From a virus, in IMG/VR virus record IMGVR_UViG_3300047490_000254, positions 1 through 58,706 of that record: 58,706 nt of DNA; one strand, 5' to 3'. Below are positions 41,156-48,412 of the stretch, piece by piece. A model generated the notes under the pieces. The model ran no database searches and had not been told where the DNA came from. It saw only the letters and a list, made by a program, of their open reading frames with translations. The position numbers were made by a program, and so were the translations under genes. Position 1 is the stretch's first letter. Each line of letters starts with the position of its first letter.

Positions 41156-41180
41156 ATCAACTTAAAAATAAGAAGTGACT

Positions 41181-41948
41181 ATGAACAGTCTAACACAAAT
41201 TGACGTAATTGACAGAAATGGTGAACTGGTTATTGATTCCCGACTCATTGCCAGGGAGCTAGGTATTGAGCATGAATCATTTGTTAGGACAATCAAGAAA
41301 TACTGGACAGAGATTCAAGAGTTCGGACACCTCCGATTTGAAAACGGAACTGCAACAAACTCAGCCGGTGCAAAGAATACAACCGTTTTCTACTATTTGA
41401 ATGAAGACCAAGCTACTTACGTAATGACTTTATCCAAAAACACCGATAAAGTTAGACAATGTAAGCGATCGCTGGTCAAGGCATTTAAAGATGCTAAAGC
41501 CGTCATAAAAACCGTTATCCCCCAACAATCAGAGCGTATTCGTGAGCTAGAACTTCAGTTAGCAGTTGCCAAGGAAATCAACAAAGGCAAAGAATTAGAC
41601 TCCTCTATGCTCACTATGCACGGCAAAGAAACAGTTTTAGCATTAAGAGGGATGTCAGATCAGATTGTCAGGTCTGAGGTTTTAGTTACTGAGATTGTGC
41701 AACCGGAAACGGGTAAAGTATCCAAAGTCCTGACCGCTGATCAACTCAAAGCAGAAATTAAAAAGCGTACTGGACAAAAGATACCCTCGCTTAAATGGGT
41801 AGCTGATAAATTACGGAACATGAACCGTGATGATTTATTAATACCCGTTACTAGGCACTCTACTAGTGAGTATGTTGCACCTGATTCATTGGATGAAGTC
41901 ATTGATTTAATATTTGGAGATACTAAGCAAAGATTAATTGGTGAATAA
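41181..41948 (+). CDS. Rha-family antirepressor-type protein
   Basis: 255 residues from ATG 41181. N-terminal Rha-like domain: DSRLIARELGIEHESFVRTI, then FYYLNEDQATYVMTLSKNT and VRQCKRSLVKAF, typical of phage Rha/pRha regulators. The C-terminal half contains VLTADQLKAEIKKRTGQKI and RHSTSEYVAPDSL, a second small domain. Such proteins modulate lysogeny. Expressed from the duplicated promoter-leader. Confidence 0.85.
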   Translation: MNSLTQIDVIDRNGELVIDSRLIARELGIEHESFVRTIKKYWTEIQEFGHLRFENGTATNSAGAKNTTVFYYLNEDQATYVMTLSKNTDKVRQCKRSLVKAFKDAKAVIKTVIPQQSERIRELELQLAVAKEINKGKELDSSMLTMHGKETVLALRGMSDQIVRSEVLVTEIVQPETGKVSKVLTADQLKAEIKKRTGQKIPSLKWVADKLRNMNRDDLLIPVTRHSTSEYVAPDSLDEVIDLIFGDTKQRLIGE

Positions 41949-41954
41949 TTCCCA

Positions 41955-41980
41955 TATCCACTAAAACGCTTTAGTGGGTA
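41955..41980. repeat. Palindrome, copy 3 (diverged)
   Basis: TATCCACTAAAAC/GCTTTAGTGGGTA: two mismatches from the perfect form. Lies between the convergent Rha and methyltransferase genes and may terminate both. Confidence 0.75.
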
Positions 41981-41983
41981 CTC

Positions 41984-42925
41984 TTAAAACAACGATAGCT
42001 GTTGATGACCGGGTTTAATCTTCTCCTCAATCTCTACCTGTTCCTCTACAGTTAATCCCCTCTGAGTTATTGGTGTGTTTAAGCGTTGATGGATAATGTC
42101 AACATATTCCCGTTCTTTCTCAATGCAGATATAGTTTCTGTTGAGTTCTTTACAGGCTAGTGCCGTTGTACCACTACCAGCAAATGGGTCAAGAACTGTA
42201 CCACCTTCAGGAGTCAGCATTTCTACTAGTCGCTTCATGATTTCTAATGGCTTTTCTGTGGGGTGGTTGTAAATACCTTTTCCAGCCCTTCCTGTCTGCC
42301 GATGAGATGGCAAAAAAGACCATACATTTGTAAAATTAACATCTCTGATTGCATACTCAGAGCGACTCATTTCAGGCTTTTTAAATTTTCTTGTTTTGTT
42401 AAATCTTGCTTTTTGAGTGTCTGCAAAATGACAGTCCTCCTTCCCAAAAGACCCAGTTTTGATTTTAGCTATTAATGCTGAAAAGTACCTTGAAAAAGAT
42501 TCAATTGAATGGGTATCAAACATTATTCCTGGTATTTTTACATCTGTATAACAACCTTGGGTAATATAAAATTTATTTTGTTTTTTTGTTTTATATATAA
42601 CTATTGATTCATGTGCTTTGTTTAAATTTTGTGGATGGGTAGCATAGCAAGCCCTCTTAATCCATGAGATATGTTCGCAATAATGCAGCTTTTCATTATT
42701 AGCTGAATTAATCCAATTAACCATAGTTGGCATTTGTCCAAAGAACGCATAAAAGCCATTGGTGACTCGTTTTACTTCTTTGGTAAAAAGTGGAATATCA
42801 ACCACAGAATCCCATTTAGCTAATCCAATACCATAAGGCGGATCTGTGATTACAGCGTCAATAGAACCATCAGGAATATCTTTCAAAACTTCAAAACAAT
42901 CACCATGAATTATCTGATTAATCAT
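41984..42925 (-). CDS. Site-specific DNA methyltransferase (N6-A or N4-C type)
   Basis: 313 residues. Motif IV DPPY at about 28-31 precedes motif I DPFAGSGTTALACKEL near 243-258, i.e. the beta-class order for DNA_methylase N-4/N-6. Between them lies the target recognition region with many Lys/Arg. It ends GHQQLSLF, a beta-clamp-binding pentapeptide like that of Csf1. No cognate nuclease is visible. Probably protects phage DNA or affects regulation. Confidence 0.92.
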   Translation of the reverse strand: MINQIIHGDCFEVLKDIPDGSIDAVITDPPYGIGLAKWDSVVDIPLFTKEVKRVTNGFYAFFGQMPTMVNWINSANNEKLHYCEHISWIKRACYATHPQNLNKAHESIVIYKTKKQNKFYITQGCYTDVKIPGIMFDTHSIESFSRYFSALIAKIKTGSFGKEDCHFADTQKARFNKTRKFKKPEMSRSEYAIRDVNFTNVWSFLPSHRQTGRAGKGIYNHPTEKPLEIMKRLVEMLTPEGGTVLDPFAGSGTTALACKELNRNYICIEKEREYVDIIHQRLNTPITQRGLTVEEQVEIEEKIKPGHQQLSLF

Positions 42926-42949
42926 GCCCTGGCTATCAATAAAAGTACA

Positions 42950-43055
42950 TAATAATTATATCAATAAGTGTAGTTATATTTGCGATTAAGTGTTATAATT
43001 AAAATACCAGCACTTCAAAAGGTGGATACAGCCACCCATGAAGTCTTATCGCTGG
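42950..43055 (+). promoter_or_regulatory. Promoter and structured leader of the BRO-type gene
   Basis: The first 64 bp repeat 41044-41111 with few changes (AATTATATCAATAAGTGTAG, TTGCGATTAAGTGTTATAAT). The leader then differs in sequence but not in layout: CCAGC/GCTGG (43007/43051), CTTCA/TGAAG (43013/43039), GGTGG/CCACC (43021/43032), with a similar right-side internal loop. Covariation between the two leaders supports a real RNA structure. Confidence 0.65.
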
Positions 43056-43079
43056 GGTCAACCTAACTAACAGGTCAAC

Positions 43080-43865
43080 ATGACTAGTTTAACAGCTTTT
43101 AATTTTAATAACAATCAAGTCCGCGTTTTGATGATTGACGGCGAACCTTGGTTTGTAGCTAAAGATGTTGCAGAAATTTTTGATTATGCCGATTTATCAA
43201 AAATGCTGAACCTCGTAGATACTGAAGACAAGGATGTGATTAATCCCAAAAAATTAGATTCCGCCATTTTGGCGGAATCCTTTAGCAGCAATACTTTCAA
43301 GGTTTCAATCATTAATGAGTCTGGATTGTACGCTTGTATCTTTGGAAGTCATAAACCACAAGCTAAAGAATTTAAACGGTGGGTAACATCACAAGTATTA
43401 CCAGCGATCAGGAAGTCAGGCACTTATTCAACCTTGACCTCAATACCCCAAGTACAGGAGATAGGATCAGCTATAGATGTGGTATTCGCTTGTACAGCCA
43501 TAGACTCACGTTTAATAGCAGGGGTCAAAGCTAATCAGATTGCCAAAAGCTATCCTGCGTTAGCATCTGCCATGGAAGAATCAAAAACTCTCTTAGGCAT
43601 TCCTGTAGAGAAGGAACTGGTGCGCCCTGGTAAATTGGCAGAACTTTATGCTCAAAAAACAGGGCTGGAAATTTCCGCTAGAAAGATGAATTTACTCTTG
43701 ATGGAAAAAGGGATGCAAACTAAAAATACCAGCGGTTCTAGCCCGTTGTGGTTGCCAACAGAAGAGGGTAAGGAATATTCTCAAATAGTTTTGGATACAG
43801 CCAAAGGACATAATAAAACCGTCCAGTCCCTACAGTGGTATCCATCTGTGGTTGACGTGATTTAA
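43080..43865 (+). CDS. BRO-N domain antirepressor-type protein
   Basis: 261 residues. N-terminal BRO core: VRVLMIDGEPWFVAKDVAEI, then LYACIFGSHKPQAKEFKRWV and VLPAIRKSGTY, all standard. The C-terminal domain (about 150-261) has LAELYAQKTGLEISARKMN, seen in phage antirepressor C-termini. ATG 43080 sits in AGGTCAACATG after a weak SD. Pairs with the Rha gene as an antirepressor module. Confidence 0.92.
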   Translation: MTSLTAFNFNNNQVRVLMIDGEPWFVAKDVAEIFDYADLSKMLNLVDTEDKDVINPKKLDSAILAESFSSNTFKVSIINESGLYACIFGSHKPQAKEFKRWVTSQVLPAIRKSGTYSTLTSIPQVQEIGSAIDVVFACTAIDSRLIAGVKANQIAKSYPALASAMEESKTLLGIPVEKELVRPGKLAELYAQKTGLEISARKMNLLLMEKGMQTKNTSGSSPLWLPTEEGKEYSQIVLDTAKGHNKTVQSLQWYPSVVDVI

Positions 43866-43926
43866 TTAAAGCTACCTATTAACACGCTTTAATGAGTATT
43901 TTTAAAGCAATGAAACCCAACTAAGT

Positions 43927-44013
43927 ATGTGCTAAAATCTAAATAGACACAGTCTAGGGGTCGTCGTAGAACTGCCGCAACATTACCGCTCACGTAGCGG
44001 TTTTGTTGTTTTT
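43927..44013 (+). ncRNA. Candidate small RNA
   Basis: A -10-like GCTAAAAT at about 43930-43938 is followed about 50 bp later by ACCGCT/AGCGGT (43985-44001) and TTTGTTGTTTTT. No RBS or frame in between. Evidence is thin. Confidence 0.35.
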
Positions 44014-44145
44014 AATGATGGTAAAAACACTACCAAAAGATAAATATTTCTTTAAAATCTTAAATAATTATAAAATATTATAATAACATTTTTTGTGGAA
44101 TGTCCACACTTACAACGTTTTCAGGAATTTTGTAAGGACTTTTAC

Positions 44146-44176
44146 TTAACTATAATTAAGTAAAAATTATAGTTAA
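44146..44176. promoter_or_regulatory. Operator-like inverted repeat
   Basis: TTAACTATAATT/AATTATAGTTAA, perfect 12-bp arms with a seven-base centre, ending seven bases before the ATG at 44183. It could be an operator at the promoter of the 44183 gene. Confidence 0.5.
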
Positions 44177-44182
44177 ATTACC

Positions 44183-45013
44183 ATGAAAAAGAAAAAAATA
44201 TTGTACGGGTTAATGTTTTTATTAATTGGGATTGAAGGCTTCATTCATGTCACCATTACATCACGTCAAGTGAAAGCCCTTGATAACACAGAAGGATTAT
44301 CTAAGCAGGTACAAGTCTATCAAGCTAATTCACAAAAACCGATAAAAGTACAGGAGAATTATCAAAAATCTGATTATGAAGATTTTCATCAAGCTGTTGT
44401 ATCACTGAATATTATCAAAGCTTTAATTGTTGTATCTGGATGCTTATTCACGGCTGTGGTGTCCTTAACAGGTGAGACTTTGGTTAAAACAATTATTTAT
44501 CAGTTTAAAGATGTTTTATTGGAAATAATGAGTAATCAAAAATATTTTGATAATATTTCCTCTGAAGAGGTACTACGAATTACTCAAGAAATGAAGCGCA
44601 CGAGAAAGGAAATAAGTGCAACTAGGCTATCTATGTTTAAGCAGTATGAAGGAGATTATACAGTGTTCTTAGAAGTATCCTCAGATGGTAAATATTCTTT
44701 AGCCCGTGAATCATCAATCAATAAACATTTTTTTGACTACGCTGTTTTACCAATGATTAATGATAACCAAAAATATTTTTATTGTACCAACAATGAGACT
44801 TGTGAGACTTGGTTAGCAGAAAGGGGAACTGGTCGTTTCGCTATTCATTTATTCTTTTATAAGAATACTTTTGCTGGCTTCTTATTGGCTGAGTGGAATA
44901 AATTAATGCTGTTTAATTCAGTATTCAAGTATCAACAAAACACCGATTACTATGAGTCTAAATTGGAGGATTTAGCTGCTATAATCAATGAAGCCATTAA
45001 AGACAAAAAGTAA
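44183..45013 (+). CDS. Membrane protein with two helices and GAF-like end
   Basis: 276 residues. Helix one near 8-24 (YGLMFLLIGIEGFIHVTI), helix two near 76-98 (ALIVVSGCLFTAVVSL). The C-terminal half (about 125-255) reads like a small sensor domain, with FAIHLFFYKNTFAGFLLAEW, echoed by the 40419-41006 protein. No SD. Overlaps no gene and is followed after 15 bp by the winged-helix gene, so they may form an operon. Confidence 0.65.
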   Translation: MKKKKILYGLMFLLIGIEGFIHVTITSRQVKALDNTEGLSKQVQVYQANSQKPIKVQENYQKSDYEDFHQAVVSLNIIKALIVVSGCLFTAVVSLTGETLVKTIIYQFKDVLLEIMSNQKYFDNISSEEVLRITQEMKRTRKEISATRLSMFKQYEGDYTVFLEVSSDGKYSLARESSINKHFFDYAVLPMINDNQKYFYCTNNETCETWLAERGTGRFAIHLFFYKNTFAGFLLAEWNKLMLFNSVFKYQQNTDYYESKLEDLAAIINEAIKDKK

Positions 45014-45028
45014 GTTAGGTGTAAGCAG

Positions 45029-46270
45029 ATGTTGATAAACCAAAATGGAATTATAGACTTTATTAAAGTTCGTGGAGGAATAATTAACCTGCGCGAACTT
45101 TCTCACTTTAACCGCAAAGATATTGAAGCTTTACAGTTAGAAGGATACATCAAAGTTAGTCGAGGAAGTAGCGGTATTGAAGTCACTTTATTAGATAAAT
45201 TCACCAAGAAATATGATGGAATAGCAGCAAAAGAAGAAGTACGAAAACACCATCAAGTCATTGAAAATAAGCTAGTAGAAAAGAAAAAAAGCAAGAGGGA
45301 CGCTAATGATTTCTCTCTGAAAAACAAGATATTTAGTGTTATTAAAAACGCTGATTATCCAGTGACAGCCAGTGAGATTAAAGAACAACTAATCCAGTGC
45401 AATCCTGATAGTATCTGCGCTTATTTGTCAGCACTGGTTAAAGCTAATATTATAGTTTGCAGTGAAAATAGAAAAATGTTTAGGCACTACACCACGCCCG
45501 ACCGAAAAGATTTACTAACAGGATTAAACAGAAAGCCCAAAAAACCTAAACCCGAACCAATCCCTGTTCCTGCCACCGCAGCTGCTTTAAAAGAGAAATT
45601 AGCCACAGCTAAAGACATAAATCTAAAACACAAGGTACTAGAGATTGTCGTTGATTCCGACTCGCCAATGACATTACAGCAAGTGCGATCGCTATTACCA
45701 GAATCCACTAACATCAAAACCATATCTGCATACTTATCACTGTTTGCCCGCAAAGGAATCTTATGCTGTAGTCGTGTTACCAAGAATAATATCAAATACT
45801 ACACCACCCCAGATCGCTCTCACTTATTTGGGGACTGGACACCCCGACCCGGTTCACAAAAGGTTGCTGAAAGAATTTTAAGTGTACTAGAAAATACTAG
45901 CATTGCTTTGGGGATTCGTGGTATATCTGCACAATCCCAAATACCACGTAAATCCGCTTGGGTTGTTATACACAAGCTAAAGAACAAAGGACTAATTGAG
46001 TTAAAGCGCACCGGATACTCTTTACATATTGCTCTCAAGTCCAATTCTTCCGCTATGGACAGCCTAAACAAAGTTTCTGGATACACATTAAGAGACCAGG
46101 TCATTGAATCCATTAAAAACAATAACCATCACGCTCAAAGCATTTTAAGCGACTTAATTAATGATTATTCCCTTCCACATATTCACAGGGTACTACGACA
46201 AATGAAGTCCACAGGAGTTTTGTATTCCCGTAGCAAAGGACGGCATACTCTTTATTTTTTGAATAATTAA
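45029..46270 (+). CDS. Winged-helix repeat DNA-binding protein
   Basis: 413 residues with at least four HTH-like units: FIKVRGGIINLRELSHF, VTASEIKEQLIQCNPDSI, TLQQVRSLLPESTNIKTI and IRGISAQSQIPRKSAWVV. Two units end in YTTPDR[KS]. The first unit closely resembles the start of the minus-strand protein at 47301-48140, so the two are paralogs. SD AGGTG upstream. Likely a DNA-binding organiser or regulator; exact role unknown. Confidence 0.7.
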   Translation: MLINQNGIIDFIKVRGGIINLRELSHFNRKDIEALQLEGYIKVSRGSSGIEVTLLDKFTKKYDGIAAKEEVRKHHQVIENKLVEKKKSKRDANDFSLKNKIFSVIKNADYPVTASEIKEQLIQCNPDSICAYLSALVKANIIVCSENRKMFRHYTTPDRKDLLTGLNRKPKKPKPEPIPVPATAAALKEKLATAKDINLKHKVLEIVVDSDSPMTLQQVRSLLPESTNIKTISAYLSLFARKGILCCSRVTKNNIKYYTTPDRSHLFGDWTPRPGSQKVAERILSVLENTSIALGIRGISAQSQIPRKSAWVVIHKLKNKGLIELKRTGYSLHIALKSNSSAMDSLNKVSGYTLRDQVIESIKNNNHHAQSILSDLINDYSLPHIHRVLRQMKSTGVLYSRSKGRHTLYFLNN

Positions 46271-46280
46271 TAACAAAAAA

Positions 46281-46478
46281 GATGGGGACGACCCCATCAA
46301 ATCACAGGTAACCTCAAAAAACCTATCATCATATTATCATATCAAAATATTTTTTAAATAACAATAATTAATAAAAAGATAGGCTATGGGAAACCTATCT
46401 TGATCTTGCATCATTATTTATGAGCATCTACCTCCTTTATTGTAGCACAAAAAAAGATAGGTTTCCACAACCTATCTT
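46281..46478 (-). terminator. Three tandem hairpins, terminator-like on minus strand
   Basis: GATGGGG/CCCCATC (46281-46298), AAGATAGG/CCTATCTT (46376-46401), AAGATAGG/CCTATCTT (46454-46478). On the minus strand each is followed by a T-run. The leftmost is preceded by GGTTACCTGTGA, like the array at 21.8-22.0 kb. They lie directly downstream of the HNH gene. Confidence 0.7.
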
Positions 46479-46508
46479 GACCTTATGTATCAATTCCTGT
46501 TGAAATAA

Positions 46509-46907
46509 TTATATCAGATTTATGCCTTCATAGAGCAATTGATATCCTAATCTTAATCGCTGCAAAAATTCTGAAGTATTCCTGTTTTTCCACAATGGAT
46601 TGCTACCGTCTTTAATCCAATTCTTGGGGCTATGGCAGATAGATTGATGACAAGATAAGCAAACCGGAAATGTAGACTCCCCAATTGCATCTTTCCCATA
46701 GTAAGCATGATGTATCTCATCTGATTTTTTAACCATACATACGCAACATAAGCCATGGGTTGACTTATGGGCGATCGCACACTGTCTTCGGTATTTCCTA
46801 AAACTACCATAGCGTTTATCGTAGTCCACTTTTTGCTTCCGTATCTTTTTCTTCTCTGCCATTTTCCGTTGCCGATACTTATTTTTCTTTTCGTATTTGG
46901 TAGACAT
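46509..46907 (-). CDS. HNH-type nuclease-like protein, paralog of 27321-27665
   Basis: 132 residues. Very basic start (KKNKYRQRKMAEKKKIRKQ), then CCVCMVKKSDEIHHAYY and FPVCLSCHQSICHSPKNWI, the same Cys/His layout and even the same NW following it as in the 27.3-kb protein. HNH-like nuclease or DNA-binding protein. Ends a leftward operon just before three terminator-like hairpins. Confidence 0.72.
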   Translation of the reverse strand: MSTKYEKKNKYRQRKMAEKKKIRKQKVDYDKRYGSFRKYRRQCAIAHKSTHGLCCVCMVKKSDEIHHAYYGKDAIGESTFPVCLSCHQSICHSPKNWIKDGSNPLWKNRNTSEFLQRLRLGYQLLYEGINLI

Positions 46908-46944
46908 TTCTGGTTTCTTGATAGTAAATAATAATCATATTTTA

Positions 46945-47166
46945 CTATTTAGTATCAATTAATTTGTTCAGTTCATTAGCTAATTTTTCCGCCTTCTTTT
47001 GGGATAATCCGTACTTAATAGTTGTTAATCCATCACTGTTTTTAAAAACAATTTGCCACCATTTCTTGACAGTAATTGAAGACTGAACAGCATGAAATTT
47101 ATCAATGACTAAGTTATCCCTGGCTTGCTTAAATTCGTGACACAATGCGTAAGATATTTCACTCAT
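46945..47166 (-). CDS. Small DNA-modulating-type protein, unknown
   Basis: 73 residues; ATG overlaps the end of the 52-residue gene by eight bases. Sequence WWQIVFKNSDGLTTIKYGLS followed by a Lys-rich helix KKAEKLANELNKLI. Strand-strand-helix pattern. No family recognised. Confidence 0.55.
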   Translation of the reverse strand: MSEISYALCHEFKQARDNLVIDKFHAVQSSITVKKWWQIVFKNSDGLTTIKYGLSQKKAEKLANELNKLIDTK

Positions 47167-47317
47167 ATTTGACTTGACCCTTTAATTTGAGAACTAAATT
47201 AATAGCAGTTTCAACAGTGGAATTGTCTGCTAATTCTGGATGCTGAGAAAGCGCGTCTAAAGACTTGACAGCACTTTTGATTAATTCACTAACGGTGGCT
47301 TTAGTTATGGTCTTCAT
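47159..47317 (-). CDS. 52-residue helical protein, unknown
   Basis: ATG 47317 lies inside the end of the winged-helix gene; TGA at 47161-47159 overlaps the next ATG. Product MKTITKATVSELIKSAVKSL then ALSQHPELADN and a helical end. Both junctions are coupled overlaps, as elsewhere in this operon, which supports it as a gene. Confidence 0.55.
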   Translation of the reverse strand: MKTITKATVSELIKSAVKSLDALSQHPELADNSTVETAINLVLKLKGQVKYE

Positions 47318-48140
47318 GACTATTTTTTGGGGGTAATGATAACTGAGAATTTAACTTTCTCTTCTTATATTTGATTAGTTGATTTAAGTGGGATAAAGCT
47401 ATTAAATTATCAATAAGAGCAAAGTACACAATATTACTTTTGACATAGCTTCCCGCCCTGGCTATACCCTTTGTAATGAACAATTCTAATATCTTTCTTA
47501 AAGTAGTCCCGCTACATTGATTTGGTGGTAACTTACGTAAAATACCTGTCACTGACATTGCTTCATCTGCATTTTTCAAAACATCTAAAACAGCGTTCTT
47601 GTTTTTGCATCTACCAACATAATTACCTGTCATTTTATTAAGTAAATTTTTTCTGTCTGCATCAATCCATAACCTTCTATTCCAATCAATAGAACACACT
47701 AAATGTTCGTTTTCCAGTATATTTAAATGATAAGAAATAACTCTAGCTCTAATTAAAAGCTTATCTTTTAATTCTAAAGCAGATACTGGTTCATCTACTT
47801 TTTTAATTTCATTTAAAATGAAATTTCTTATTTGTTTGCAGCGATCAACTCTGGTATCAGTAATCTTTAATTGAGGCTTTGCTTTAGGTTTTTTGGGGAT
47901 TTGAAAAGGTTCTTTAGGTTTAATGATAATTTGTGTTGGTTGCGGTTTTTTCTCGTCTTTAGCCTGAAATTCACTGCAAATTAAACATACTTCATAAGAA
48001 CCAACTCGACCCGTTACTTTTATGTATTGGTGCAATTGCAATGTATCTAAAATACTATTAGGAAATTGCTTTAATTCTCTTAGATTAGCAACCCCGCCAC
48101 GGGCTTTCAGGAAGTCCAATACTTGTTGATAAGCTGACAT
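47301..48140 (-). CDS. Winged-helix protein, paralog of 45029-46270
   Basis: 279 residues. Starts VLDFLKARGGVANLRELKQF, nearly the same as the plus-strand protein's first unit, followed by a Lys/Pro-rich linker and two further HTH units (VSALELKDKLLIRARVISYH, SVTGILRKLPPNQCSGTT). Fewer units than its paralog. It lies at the end of the membrane/ATPase operon. DNA-binding role likely. Confidence 0.68.
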   Translation of the reverse strand: MSAYQQVLDFLKARGGVANLRELKQFPNSILDTLQLHQYIKVTGRVGSYEVCLICSEFQAKDEKKPQPTQIIIKPKEPFQIPKKPKAKPQLKITDTRVDRCKQIRNFILNEIKKVDEPVSALELKDKLLIRARVISYHLNILENEHLVCSIDWNRRLWIDADRKNLLNKMTGNYVGRCKNKNAVLDVLKNADEAMSVTGILRKLPPNQCSGTTLRKILELFITKGIARAGSYVKSNIVYFALIDNLIALSHLNQLIKYKKRKLNSQLSLPPKNSHEDHN

Positions 48141-48208
48141 AGCAAGCCTTAAACTACATTTAAAAAGAGTATATAGATATTTTATACTCTTTTATTAGCA
48201 ATTATTCA

Positions 48209-48412
48209 TTAGGTTTGCTGATGAATTTGATAACAAATTAATGGCATTGATCCTAGTCCCCTTACTGCTTTGAACACATCAATTTCTCGTAGTGAATCAA
48301 ATAGATAAGCTTCACTAATCCTGGATGTAAATACAACACTAAAAATGCTGGTATCTTTGTGAATCAATCCTTGATCAGCCTGTAACACAAATCCTTTCAA
48401 CTGATTACTCAT
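48209..48412 (-). CDS. 67-residue protein, unknown
   Basis: ATG overlaps the end of the ATPase gene. Sequence LKGFVLQADQGLIHKDTSIF, VVFTSRISEAYLFDSLREI: short alpha/beta protein. It follows the ATPase closely, so it may be a partner or regulator. Confidence 0.55.
   Translation of the reverse strand: MSNQLKGFVLQADQGLIHKDTSIFSVVFTSRISEAYLFDSLREIDVFKAVRGLGSMPLICYQIHQQT

Larger units (their letters stand above)
43866..44182. other. 317-bp gene-free stretch
   Basis: Holds a degenerate fourth palindrome (TACCTATTAACACG..TTTAATGAGTA, 43873-43898) with a T-run, a promoter-like TATGTGCTAAAAT near 43927, a terminator hairpin (43985-44013) and the operator-like repeat before the membrane protein gene. 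No coding frame. Confidence 0.6.

Noticed and set aside
46509-46907. HNH proteins as canonical phage packaging HNH endonucleases beside terminase
   Set aside because: Neither copy is adjacent to terL or terS in a shared operon, so only the fold is claimed.
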